A DNA stretch of 64,000 bases from Allochromatium palmeri (GTDB lineage: Bacteria > Pseudomonadota > Gammaproteobacteria > Chromatiales > Chromatiaceae). Both the position numbers and the translations under genes were made by a program. The notes beneath the pieces were generated by a model. It was given only the letters and a program-made list of their open reading frames with translations, was not told where the DNA came from and did no database searches. Location of the stretch: NCBI RefSeq assembly GCF_009720725.1, contig NZ_WNKT01000001.1, positions 1 to 64,000 on the forward strand, in the 5' to 3' direction. This document shows positions 1 to 8,305 of this stretch, one piece after another (the first letter of the stretch is position 1; every line of letters starts with the position of its first letter).

Positions 1-171
1 GCCATCGAACGCGACCCGGCGGCCATCATCAAGCGCTTTGATGCCGAAGAGCGGCTCAAGGGCCTGGATGCCGAAGAACGCCTCAGGGGTCTGGATGCCG
101 AAGAACGCCTCAAGGGTCTGGATCCAACCCTGATCGAAGCCTGGCTCGCCAAGCAGCGAAGCGATCACTGA
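1..171 (+). CDS. C-terminal end of a repeat-tailed hypothetical protein (5' cut by window)
   Basis: An open frame enters from the left edge and stops with TGA at 169-171. The visible 56 residues hold three copies of a nine-residue unit, D-A-E-E-R-L-(K/R)-G-L, encoded by three nearly identical 27-bp repeats at 40-66, 67-93 and 94-120, followed by a short tail. Tails of this charged type occur at the ends of Rpn-type PD-(D/E)XK nuclease/putative transposase proteins in Chromatiaceae and cyanobacteria, so that family is my best guess, but no catalytic part is visible. The 27-bp periodicity makes copy-number change by slippage likely. Confidence 0.55.
   Translation, partial: AIERDPAAIIKRFDAEERLKGLDAEERLRGLDAEERLKGLDPTLIEAWLAKQRSDH
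40..120 (+). repeat. 27-bp tandem repeat, three copies, in frame
   Basis: Three adjacent 27-bp units (40-66, 67-93, 94-120) differ at only a few positions and each encodes the unit DAEERLKGL or DAEERLRGL. The period is a multiple of three, so the array stays in frame. Confidence 0.85.
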
Positions 172-292
172 GGGTGGTCACAGACCCCGTCGCCGAATTA
201 CGCCATGGCACGCCGCCTGTACGTCCGGCGCCAAAACGGTGGCCGGATCGAAGTGCGCCACCCTCTTCGAACACTGGCGATAGGACACCACC

Positions 293-634
293 ATGAGCAC
301 TCACACCTACGCCCCGGTACAACGGGCGATCGAAAAACTGCGCGCCCTGAGCGCCGATGAAGAAGCCCGCTACTGGGCCGAAGCGCGCGAAAAAGCCCTG
401 CGCGATGAAGCCACCCTGCTGCTGGAAGCGCGCGAGGAGGGCCATCAGGAGGGCCGCGAGGAGGGCCGCCAGGAGGGCGAACAGATCGGGTTGCAGAAAG
501 GCCGCCAGGAAGCGGCCCGCGAGATGGCTCGTAATCTCATCAAACTCGGCCTGCTGAACGATGTCCAGATCGCACAGATCACCGGACTAAGCGTGGCGCA
601 GATCGAAGCCGTGCGTACAAGCGGAACGCCCTGA
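293..634 (+). CDS. Truncated Rpn/TIGR01784-type nuclease-transposase remnant
   Basis: 113 residues. The segment around residues 12-45 (IEKLRALSADEEARYWAEAR followed by EKALRDEAT), the Glu/Gly/Arg-rich run at about 45-70 (EEGHQEGREEGRQEG) and the closing helix (VQIAQITGLSVAQIEAV) match the usual C-terminal third of the TIGR01784/Rpn family, whose full members are about 250-320 residues with an N-terminal PD-(D/E)XK nuclease domain. That catalytic region is absent, and the 120 bases upstream do not encode it in any frame I can see. The ATG at 293 has an AGGA about 8 bases upstream and could still be used. A free-standing small protein is possible, but a decayed remnant is more likely. Confidence 0.55.
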   Translation: MSTHTYAPVQRAIEKLRALSADEEARYWAEAREKALRDEATLLLEAREEGHQEGREEGRQEGEQIGLQKGRQEAAREMARNLIKLGLLNDVQIAQITGLSVAQIEAVRTSGTP

Positions 635-691
635 GCGCCGCCAGCGAGGTTGGCTGAAACCGCTGAGACAGCCGGCCACGCACGCCCCCCA

Positions 692-2488
692 TCAATCCGC
701 CTCAGCCACGCGCAACACGTCCTCGATGGTGGTCCGCCCGTCGAGCGCCTTGCGCAGTCCATCCTGATACATCGTCTCCATGCCTTCCTCCATCGCGATT
801 CGCTTGATATCGGAAGCCGTCGCGTGTGCCAGGATGGCCTGACGAATCGCCTCGGACATGATCAGCACCTCGGTGATGACCAGCCGCCCGCGATAGCCGG
901 TGCCGTTGCACTGCTCGCAACCGACAGCGCGCTGGAGATCGACCTCACCGACCAATCCGCTCAAACCCTTGATATGCGCAAAACGCGCGGCCAGTTCGGG
1001 CTGGGCGCGATAGGACTCGCGACAGTGCGGACACAGTCGGCGCACCAGACGCTGGGCCAGAATGCCGTTGATGGTCGAGGTCAGCAGATAGTCCTCGACC
1101 CCCATGTCCAATAAGCGCGTCACGCCGCTGGCCGCATCATTGGTATGGAGCGTCGAGAGTACGACGTGGCCGGTCAGGGCCGACTGCACGGCAATGCGCG
1201 CCGTCTCCAGATCGCGCATCTCGCCGACCATGATGATGTCCGGGTCCTGGCGCACGATGGCGCGCAGCGCACCGGCGAAGGTCATGCCGATCGCCGACTT
1301 GACCTGGATCTGATTGATGCCGGGCAACTGGTACTCGACCGGATCCTCGACCGTGATGATCTTACGCTCCTGAGTGTTGAGCCGACTGAGCGCGGTGTAG
1401 AGCGTGGTGCTCTTGCCCGAGCCGGTCGGCCCGGTGACGAGCAGGATGCCGTAGGGTTGCTCCAGGATGGTGTTCAGGCGCCCGCGCGGCGTGCCGTCGA
1501 AGCCGAGCGCGTCGAGATCGAAACGCACGCTCTCCTTGTCCAGCAGACGCATGACCACGCTCTCGCCGAACATGGTCGGCACGGTCGAGACGCGCAGATC
1601 CAGCTCCTTGCCCTGAATGCGGATCGGGATGCGCCCGTCCTGGGGCAACCGACGCTCGGCGATATTGAGCTTGGCCATGATCTTCACGCGCGAGATCACG
1701 GCCGCCGTGGAACGCGTCGGCGGGGCCTCGACTTCCTTCAGGATGCCGTCGACGCGATAGCGCACCTTGAGTTCATCGGCGAAGGGTTCGATGTGGATGT
1801 CCGAAGCACGCGACTCAACGGCGCGCTGGATGAGCTGATTGACCATGCGGATGACCGGCGCCTCGCTGGCCAGATCCTTCAGGTGCTCGATGTCCTCCTC
1901 GTCGAAATCGCCGAAATCCGCCTCGGACTCGCCGGTCGCGGCGTCCTCCTCGACCTTTTCATAGAGCCGTTCGATAGCCGATTCGATCTCGCTCGGCAAC
2001 GCCACCACGGACTCAATCGCGCGGTCGGCGGCCAGACCGACCGCCGCCCTGACGAAGTCATCGACCGGATTGGCAAAGGCCACCCGCAGACGTTCGGCGT
2101 TCTCGTCGAGCACCAGAACACGCGCATCCTTCATGAAACGCAGCGTGAGCAGATCCTCGCGCACTGGCTCGGCCGGAAAATCGGCGGCATTGGCCAGCGG
2201 CAGTTCCAGTACCTCGGACATGGCCAGCCCCATGTCGCGCTCGGAGACCAGTCCCAGACGCACCAGCAGCGGCAACAGCGCCTCGCCGGCCTCATCGGCC
2301 AGACGCCGGGCGCGCGCCATGTCAGCGGCGGTCAGCTTGGATTGAGCCAGCAGGTGCGTCGCGATCTTGAACTCGGCGCTCGGTTCAGGCGCCACGGATG
2401 CGGTCTCCAGCGCGTCCTGGGTGAATTCCGGCTCGTCGCGCCAGGCGTTGATCGGCGGCGCGTCGTCTAGGATGGCGTCTTCCGGCAT
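692..2488 (-). CDS. gspE: GspE/PulE-type secretion ATPase
   Basis: 598 residues, the normal length for a type II secretion or type IV pilus assembly ATPase acting at the cytoplasmic face of the inner membrane. The N-terminal half is an MshEN/GspE-N-like helical domain. The ATPase core has Walker A GPTGSGKSTT near residue 355, a Walker B region containing DPDIIMVGEMRD, and the His-box segment LSTLHTNDA. A tetracysteine zinc knuckle follows (CPHC near 484, CEQC near 524), as in GspE, PilB and MshE. It starts 36 bases after the CapD-like gene on the same strand, so they may be co-transcribed. No other secretion genes lie beside it, so GspE versus a pilus-type ATPase cannot be settled here. Confidence 0.85.
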   Translation of the reverse strand: MPEDAILDDAPPINAWRDEPEFTQDALETASVAPEPSAEFKIATHLLAQSKLTAADMARARRLADEAGEALLPLLVRLGLVSERDMGLAMSEVLELPLANAADFPAEPVREDLLTLRFMKDARVLVLDENAERLRVAFANPVDDFVRAAVGLAADRAIESVVALPSEIESAIERLYEKVEEDAATGESEADFGDFDEEDIEHLKDLASEAPVIRMVNQLIQRAVESRASDIHIEPFADELKVRYRVDGILKEVEAPPTRSTAAVISRVKIMAKLNIAERRLPQDGRIPIRIQGKELDLRVSTVPTMFGESVVMRLLDKESVRFDLDALGFDGTPRGRLNTILEQPYGILLVTGPTGSGKSTTLYTALSRLNTQERKIITVEDPVEYQLPGINQIQVKSAIGMTFAGALRAIVRQDPDIIMVGEMRDLETARIAVQSALTGHVVLSTLHTNDAASGVTRLLDMGVEDYLLTSTINGILAQRLVRRLCPHCRESYRAQPELAARFAHIKGLSGLVGEVDLQRAVGCEQCNGTGYRGRLVITEVLIMSEAIRQAILAHATASDIKRIAMEEGMETMYQDGLRKALDGRTTIEDVLRVAEAD

Positions 2489-2524
2489 CGAATCAGTCTC
2501 GGGTCTCGTTGAACATGGACAGGA

Positions 2525-4426
2525 TCATGCAGCTGTCTCGTGTCGATCCTGGATCATCCCGTCGTCCCTGTCCATCGGCGCCGCGCCAGGTCCGGGACGC
2601 CATTCAGGCAGCAGCTCGCGCAGGCTGAGCCGGATGGCCTCGGGTTCAGCGCTCGCGAGACCGTGCTCCAGACGACCGAGGCGTTCGCCCAGCGTCTGGC
2701 TGGACAGGCCGTTTGTCTGGCGCGCGCTCCGGATCTTGGGATGACGGGTCGCGATGAGCACCTCGGAGTCGTGGAAGAGTTCTTCGTAGAGCTTTTCGCC
2801 CGGACGCAGACCCACATACTCGATGGCGATGTCCTCGCCCGGTTCGCGCCCCGAGAGCCGGATCATCTGTTCGGCCAGATAGCGGATCTTGATCGGCTCG
2901 CCCATGTCGAGCACGAACACCTCGCCACCGTCGCCGATCACCGCCGCCTGCATGATGAGCTGGCTGGCCTCGGGGATGGTCATGAAGAAGCGCTCGATCT
3001 TGGGATGCGTCACGGTCACGGGTCCACCGTGCTCGATCTGACGTCGAAACAGTGGCACCACGCTGCCGGCTGAGTCGAGCACATTACCGAAGCGCACTGT
3101 GATGAAGCGACAGTCCGAGCGACTGTCCAGATCGCGGCACAGCATCTCGGCGAGGCGCTTGGTCGCGCCCATGACATTGGTCGGATTGACGGCCTTGTCG
3201 GTCGAAATCAGCACGAAGCGCTCACAGCCGCTCGCGGCGGCGGCTTCGGCTACGCGGCGCGTACCGAACACGTTGTTCTTGACCGCCGCGCGCGGCTGAT
3301 CTTCCAGGAGCGGGACATGCTTGTAGGCGGCGGCGTGGAAGACGATTGCCGGGCGCTCGTCGCGAAAGAGCGCCGCGATCGCGGTCGCGTCGGTCACGTC
3401 GAGCAGATGGCGCGCGATCGGCAGCTCGGGGTGGGTTTCGCTCAGCTCCATCTCGATGCGATAGAGATTGAATTCGCCATTGTCGACCAGGATCAGACGC
3501 GCCGGGCCGGCCGCGGCCAGTTGGCGCACCAGCTCCGAGCCGATCGAGCCGCCCGCGCCTGTGATTAGAATATCGCGTCCGGCCAGTCCGGCGTGAATCT
3601 CGCGCCAGTCGAGCGCGACCGGCTCGCGTCCGAGCAGATCCTCGATCGAGACCGGGCGCAGTTGGTGGAAATCGACCTCGCCAGCCAGGATTCCGCGCAA
3701 CGCCGGCAAGATGCGGAACGGACGCCCGGTCTGCTCGCAGAGTTCGACCAGACGGCGCATCTCGCGGGCGCTCGCTCCGCTCACGGCGAGCATGATGAGT
3801 TCGATGTCGCGTTCATGCACGATCTCGGGGATAGCCGAGCTTGAACCCAGGACCGGCAGCCCCTGGACCTCGCCGCCCTGACGCCGGAGTGTGTCGTCGA
3901 CGAACCCGACCGGAAAATAGGCGCGGCTGGGGTCGCGCAGCAGATCGCGCGCCAGCAGATCGCCCGCGCGGTCGGCACCGACGATCAGCACCCGCTGACC
4001 GGAGGACAGATTGAGACGATGATCTTTCAGCCAGCGATAGAGCAGACGCGGACCGGCGAGCAGGATGAGCTGGACGCCGAAATAGAGCACAGGCACCGAG
4101 CGCGGGACATGGAGCGAGCGGTTGAGGATGAAGAGCGCGACCACCACCAGCGCCGTGCCGACCAGCACCGCCTTGGTGATGCGCACCAGATCCGGGATCG
4201 AGGCGAAGCGCCAGACACCGCGATAGAGTCCGAACAGCCAGTAGACGCCGGCCTGGATCGGAATCAGCCAGGGCAGCGCCTGGAGCGCGCCGTGCAGAAA
4301 CTCCGGCGGCACGGTGTCGAGATTGAAGCGCAGCCAGTAGGCGAGCATCCAGGCGACCGGGATGCTCAGCAGATCGTGCGTAAAAGCCGCTGTGCGCGAG
4401 CGCAGCCGGTCGACGAACGGATTCAT
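2525..4426 (-). CDS. Membrane nucleoside-diphosphate sugar dehydratase/epimerase (CapD/WbpM-like)
   Basis: 633 residues from the ATG at 4426; that start overlaps the stop of the upstream gene by four bases (ATGA), which decides against a frame open 30 codons further upstream. Residues about 10-125 contain four to five membrane helices. A CoA-binding-like Rossmann domain follows (VLIVGADRAGDLLARDLL), then the catalytic SDR domain with the dinucleotide motif TGAGGSIGSELV near residue 285 and the active-site segment STDKAVNPTNVMGATK, where Met occupies the classical Tyr position as in WbpM/PglF-type 4,6-dehydratases. Such enzymes act on UDP-GlcNAc at the start of O-antigen, capsule or glycan pathways. 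The upstream WecA-like transferase supports a surface-polysaccharide role. Confidence 0.85.
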   Translation of the reverse strand: MNPFVDRLRSRTAAFTHDLLSIPVAWMLAYWLRFNLDTVPPEFLHGALQALPWLIPIQAGVYWLFGLYRGVWRFASIPDLVRITKAVLVGTALVVVALFILNRSLHVPRSVPVLYFGVQLILLAGPRLLYRWLKDHRLNLSSGQRVLIVGADRAGDLLARDLLRDPSRAYFPVGFVDDTLRRQGGEVQGLPVLGSSSAIPEIVHERDIELIMLAVSGASAREMRRLVELCEQTGRPFRILPALRGILAGEVDFHQLRPVSIEDLLGREPVALDWREIHAGLAGRDILITGAGGSIGSELVRQLAAAGPARLILVDNGEFNLYRIEMELSETHPELPIARHLLDVTDATAIAALFRDERPAIVFHAAAYKHVPLLEDQPRAAVKNNVFGTRRVAEAAAASGCERFVLISTDKAVNPTNVMGATKRLAEMLCRDLDSRSDCRFITVRFGNVLDSAGSVVPLFRRQIEHGGPVTVTHPKIERFFMTIPEASQLIMQAAVIGDGGEVFVLDMGEPIKIRYLAEQMIRLSGREPGEDIAIEYVGLRPGEKLYEELFHDSEVLIATRHPKIRSARQTNGLSSQTLGERLGRLEHGLASAEPEAIRLSLRELLPEWRPGPGAAPMDRDDGMIQDRHETAA

Positions 4427-5469
4427 GCGGGGTCCATCTGGGCGTTGCGCTCGACCAGCCCGACCTTGAGATGAATCACCCCATAGATCACGGCCCAGGC
4501 GCCGAGCAACAGCCATTGATCGCTGGGCGTGAGTCCAGGGGCGGCGATCGCGCAGGCACTCAGCGCCGCCATCAGACCATAGGCGCGCAGCACCGTGCGC
4601 CGATGGCTCCAGCCGGCCAGCACCAGACGCTGATAATGGTGCGAGCGATGGGCTTCCCAGACGCGCTCGCCGCGCGCCAGACGCGCCAGCAGGGTCCAGG
4701 TCGCATCGACGATGAAGGGCGAGAACGCCAGCCAGGCGACCCAGAGCGCAAAGAGTCCGAGCTGAGCACCCCAGAGCGCGAGCGCGGCCGCCAGCAGACC
4801 CAGGCTCGACGAGCCGACATCGCCCAGGAAGATGCGTGCCGGCGGAAAGTTGCTGGCCAGAAAACCTGCCGAAGCCGCCGCCACACCCAGACAGATCAGC
4901 GCATAGACCGGCTCATCGCCACGCCAGCCGAGCCAGGCCAGGGTCAGAAAACCAAAGACCGCCATGCCGCCGGCCAGACCGTCCATGCCATCCATGAAGT
5001 TGTAGAGATTGATCATCCAGATCACGAACAGCAGCGTGAGCACGAGCGCCAGCCAGCCCGGAAACACCAGCGTGACGCCAGGCAGATCCAGGTGGCTCCA
5101 GCCCAGTCCGCCGAGCATCAGCCATCCGGCCGCCAGCCCATGGGCGGCCAGTCGCGCCAGCGGCGAAAGATCACCGAGATCGTCGAAAAAGGACACCAGC
5201 GCAACCAGGATCAGCGCACCCGCGATCCAGACCAGCGCGCCATCCATCCAGCCCAGCCCGAATGCGGCCAGGAGCGTTAGCATCACGCCCGCCAGCACGC
5301 CCAGACCGCCCGAGCGCGGCACAGGTGCAACATGCAGCGAGCGTTCGTTCGGATGATCGAGTGGACCGAATCCCGAACCCGCCCGCGTCGCCAGCCAGCG
5401 CGTGAGCCAAAGGCTCAGGCCCAAAGCGAGTACCGAGACGACGACGAGCGGGACGATCGCGGACGACAT
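4423..5469 (-). CDS. WecA/WbpL-family undecaprenyl-phosphate sugar-1-phosphate transferase
   Basis: 348 residues, polytopic with about ten membrane helices, in the MraY/WecA/WbpL superfamily that attaches the first sugar-1-phosphate to undecaprenyl phosphate. Family motifs are visible: VPRSGGLGVLAG in the first cytoplasmic loop, DDLGDLSPLARL, the catalytic Asp cluster NFMDGMDGLAGG, ARIFLGDVGSSSLG, and the late cytoplasmic His motif HRSHHYQRL. Length and motifs fit WbpL-like glycosyltransferases rather than MraY. Its stop overlaps the CapD-like start by four bases, so the two are translationally coupled and probably initiate one lipid-linked glycan. Confidence 0.85.
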   Translation of the reverse strand: MSSAIVPLVVVSVLALGLSLWLTRWLATRAGSGFGPLDHPNERSLHVAPVPRSGGLGVLAGVMLTLLAAFGLGWMDGALVWIAGALILVALVSFFDDLGDLSPLARLAAHGLAAGWLMLGGLGWSHLDLPGVTLVFPGWLALVLTLLFVIWMINLYNFMDGMDGLAGGMAVFGFLTLAWLGWRGDEPVYALICLGVAAASAGFLASNFPPARIFLGDVGSSSLGLLAAALALWGAQLGLFALWVAWLAFSPFIVDATWTLLARLARGERVWEAHRSHHYQRLVLAGWSHRRTVLRAYGLMAALSACAIAAPGLTPSDQWLLLGAWAVIYGVIHLKVGLVERNAQMDPA

Positions 5470-5489
5470 GGGCGGTCAACTTCCAGCTT

Positions 5490-6821
5490 TCAGCGGCGGG
5501 GCGCCGCGTCAAGGATGTTCAGTCCCTTGAGCACATTGAGTGCTTCTGAGAGCTGGAAGTCCTCGACCGCCAGTGGCAACTGTTCTTCCGGCTCAGCCGC
5601 TTTTTCGGTCGCGGGCGTCTGCCCATCGAGATGCCGGATCAGATTGGCCTCCTTGAGCGAGCCAAGTCCTGGATCGGCGAGCGGTTTGAACTCGCCGCGC
5701 TCCAGCGCGATATCGGGTGCAATGCCGTGGGCCTGGATCGAGCGCCCGGACGGCGTGTAATAGCGCGCCGTCGTCAGCTTCAGAGCCGAGTCCTCGTCGA
5801 TCGGTACGATGGTCTGGACCGACCCCTTGCCGAAGGTCTGGGTGCCCATGACGATGGCGCGCCGATGATCCTGGAGCGCCCCGGCGACGATCTCGGAGGC
5901 CGAGGCGCTGCCGGCGTTGACCAGCACCACGATGGGCGCACCGTCGAGTACGTCGTCCGGGCCGGCCTTGAAGCGCATCTGACTGTTCTTGACCCGGCCC
6001 TCGGTATAGACGATCAGTCCATCGGTCAGGAAGGCATCGCTGACGCCGACCGCGCCATTGAGCACACCGCCTGGATTGTTGCGCAGATCGAGCACCAGCC
6101 CCTTGAGCCGGCCTTCGTTGGCCTGTTTGAGTTCATCGATCGCTTTGAGCATGTCGTCGGTGGTGTGGGCCTGGAAATGCGTCAGTCGCACATAGCCGAA
6201 TCCAGGGGCCAGCATCCGGCTCTTGACGCTCGCGACCTGGATCACAGCGCGTTCGAGGACGACCTCAAAGGGTTTGTCGTCGGTACCGCGCAGGATGGTG
6301 AGCTGAATCTGGCTGCCGGGCTTGCCGCGCATCAATTTGACGGCCTCGTTCAGGCTCAGGCCCTTCACCGGCTTGTCGTCGATACGCACGATCATGTCAC
6401 CGGCCTGGAGTCCGGCGCGCTGGGCCGGGGTGTCGTCGATCGGTGCGATGACCTTGACGAAACCGTCTTCCATGCCGACCTCGATGCCGAGTCCGCCGAA
6501 CTCGCCGCTGGTGCCGACCTGGAGTTCACGGTAATCCTCGCCATTGACATAGGACGAGTGCGGGTCGAGTCCGGACAGCATGCCGCGGATGGCGTTCTCG
6601 ATCAGGGACTGGTCCTTGACCTCCTCGACATAGTCCTCCTTGATCCGTCCGAACACATCGGCGAAGGTGCGCAGCGTGTCGAGTGGCAGATCCGGTTCCG
6701 TGCTCGACGTGGTCGGCGCGGATGGAACTGGGTCAGGCTCGATGGCGGCCGGTTCTTCGGCACAGGCGACGGCGCCGGTCAGCAGGCCAAGACACAACGG
6801 CAGAACGAATGGAAAGCGCAT
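5490..6821 (-). CDS. ctpA: S41 family C-terminal processing peptidase
   Basis: 443 residues. A signal peptide of about 20 residues ends near AVAC, so it is exported and possibly lipid-anchored, though the lipobox is imperfect. A PDZ domain (about 95-180; GGLGIEVGMEDGFVKVIAPI) precedes the tail-specific protease domain with LVLDLRNNPGG and the catalytic Ser/Lys region (NAGSASASEIVAGALQD, Ser near 307; GTQTFGKGSVQ, Lys near 332). It lies 80 bases downstream of envC on the same strand, the usual gammaproteobacterial envC-ctp arrangement linked to periplasmic peptidoglycan remodelling. Confidence 0.92.
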   Translation of the reverse strand: MRFPFVLPLCLGLLTGAVACAEEPAAIEPDPVPSAPTTSSTEPDLPLDTLRTFADVFGRIKEDYVEEVKDQSLIENAIRGMLSGLDPHSSYVNGEDYRELQVGTSGEFGGLGIEVGMEDGFVKVIAPIDDTPAQRAGLQAGDMIVRIDDKPVKGLSLNEAVKLMRGKPGSQIQLTILRGTDDKPFEVVLERAVIQVASVKSRMLAPGFGYVRLTHFQAHTTDDMLKAIDELKQANEGRLKGLVLDLRNNPGGVLNGAVGVSDAFLTDGLIVYTEGRVKNSQMRFKAGPDDVLDGAPIVVLVNAGSASASEIVAGALQDHRRAIVMGTQTFGKGSVQTIVPIDEDSALKLTTARYYTPSGRSIQAHGIAPDIALERGEFKPLADPGLGSLKEANLIRHLDGQTPATEKAAEPEEQLPLAVEDFQLSEALNVLKGLNILDAAPRR

Positions 6822-6901
6822 GATCGTGAATTCCTAGCGGACGGTGGCTAGATAGGGACGAAAAACGGATTTGGACAGCGTGTTACAAAGGATCGCATGT
6901 T

Positions 6902-8197
6902 TCACGTCGATTCGACAGATTCGGCTGCTTCGGACCGGACGGGCCAAACACGACTGGAGCGCTGGTCATAGCGGCCATGACTCGCGCACCAGGCCGCCGG
7001 ATCCTGCGGGCGTCCATTGTGCCGGATGGCGAAATAGAGCACTGGCTCACGGCGTCCGCCGCTTTTGCCGCTGAGCGCGATCGGGTCGCCGGTCGCGACC
7101 CATTCACCCACTTCGCGCAACAACGCCTCGTTGTGGCCATAGAACGTCATATAGCCGTCGCCGTGATCGATCACGATCAGGAGGCCGAAACCGCGCAGCC
7201 AGTCCGCATGGACCACGCGCCCCTCCTTGACCGCGCGGACCTCCTCACCCTCGTGCGCGGCCAGCAGCACGCCATCCCAGTCGATCTCAGAGGCCTCCTT
7301 GCGCGTGCCGAAGGCCGCGAGGATGTGGTTCTCCAGGAGCGGCCAGGCCAGCTGTCCCTTGAGCGTGGCGAATGGATCGTGCTGAATATCCAGCTCAGCC
7401 CGGATCTGGGCGTGCTGACGCAGATGTTCAACGAGCATCTTCAGTGACTCGGCATCGCGCTTGAGTCCTTCCAGGGTCTCGGCGCGACTGCTGATGGCGG
7501 ACTCGAGATCGCGCAACACCTGCGCACGACGCTGTTTGGCTTGTTCGAGCCGCCGGCGCGTGGCCTCCTGACTGCGCGCCAGCTCGGCCAGTCGGTGCGC
7601 TTCCTCCTCGGCGCTGCGGGCGAGCCGGTCGAGTCGCTCGGCGCGTTGCTGCACGGCCTGGATGCGCTTCATGCGCTCGCGATTGAAATAGGCGAAATAG
7701 GACATGACACGGCTGGCGCGGGTTAGATCCTCCTGGTTGAGCAACAGACGCAGACGATCGGCGCGCCCCATGACATAGGCCGTTCGCAGCAAATCCGAGA
7801 GCAGATCGAGCTCGACGCCCAGTGCCGCGCGTTCCTCGACCTGGCGCGCGCGCAGTTCGCTAGCGACCCGATTGTGTTCCGCGACCAGACGTTCCAGCTC
7901 GCGATTGGCCAGCGACAGCTCAGCGACGTTGCGCTCGCGCGCTTCCAGTTCCGCAATCAGGGCGCGCCGATCCTCACTGCGAACGGTCAGTTCACGCCCG
8001 ATCTCCTGAACCTGACGCTGGGTCTCGCTGAGATCCTGCTGGCGCGCGTCGAGCGCCGGGTAGCTGTCCGATTGGGCGAGCAGCAGGCTCGACGAAGACA
8101 GGAGGCCGGCCAGGAGCCATGACGAGAATCGACCGCGAGCGCGCGCCTGAGTTCCTCGTCGGAGCGTCGGATTCGATCCAAGAGTGCGACTAGACAT
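6902..8197 (-). CDS. envC: Murein hydrolase activator EnvC (degenerate LytM)
   Basis: 431 residues: a positively charged N-terminus with a signal peptide (SSWLLAGLLSSSSLLLAQ), a long coiled coil (about 50-290, rich in Glu/Arg/Leu heptads) and a C-terminal M23/LytM domain. The LytM domain lacks the complete zinc-ligand set: the HxH motif is replaced by LYFAIRHNG and the first H-x3-D motif is absent. This is the hallmark of EnvC, which activates the amidases AmiA/B at the division site rather than cutting peptidoglycan itself. The gene diverges from the ArsR regulator at 8306. Confidence 0.9.
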   Translation of the reverse strand: MSSRTLGSNPTLRRGTQARARGRFSSWLLAGLLSSSSLLLAQSDSYPALDARQQDLSETQRQVQEIGRELTVRSEDRRALIAELEARERNVAELSLANRELERLVAEHNRVASELRARQVEERAALGVELDLLSDLLRTAYVMGRADRLRLLLNQEDLTRASRVMSYFAYFNRERMKRIQAVQQRAERLDRLARSAEEEAHRLAELARSQEATRRRLEQAKQRRAQVLRDLESAISSRAETLEGLKRDAESLKMLVEHLRQHAQIRAELDIQHDPFATLKGQLAWPLLENHILAAFGTRKEASEIDWDGVLLAAHEGEEVRAVKEGRVVHADWLRGFGLLIVIDHGDGYMTFYGHNEALLREVGEWVATGDPIALSGKSGGRREPVLYFAIRHNGRPQDPAAWCASHGRYDQRSSRVWPVRSEAAESVEST

Positions 8198-8265
8198 CGA
8201 TGGTGTCCGAGATTGATGACGTTGCGTGCTTCGCGTCCGAGTATTTCGTCGTTGCCCGGAAAACG

Positions 8266-8287
8266 TTTATCATTGTACGGTGATAAA
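8266..8287. promoter_or_regulatory. Inverted repeat (candidate operator) between envC and arsR
   Basis: TTTATCA (8266-8272) and TGATAAA (8281-8287) are perfect 7-bp arms around an 8-bp centre that itself contains the palindrome GTAC, so 18 of 22 positions are symmetric. It lies 18 bases upstream of the ArsR start codon in the divergent envC/arsR gap. Position and symmetry suggest a repressor site, perhaps for the adjacent ArsR protein. No direct evidence of binding. Confidence 0.45.
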
Positions 8288-8305
8288 TCGATCAGATGCG
8301 ATTCA

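Noticed and set aside
430-480. Repeated GAGGAGGG-like units as a possible CRISPR-like or regulatory array
   Set aside because: They are short, without spacers, and simply encode the EEGR/QEGR-type low-complexity segment common in this protein family.
1145-2470. Long open frame of about 440 codons opposite gspE
   Set aside because: It lies entirely antisense to a clear GspE ATPase; such frames arise from codon bias in high-GC DNA, and its translation is a His/Arg/Asp/Gln-rich composition with no motif.
5631-6851. 406-codon frame opposite ctpA
   Set aside because: Antisense to the S41 protease with intact Ser/Lys motifs; no independent support.
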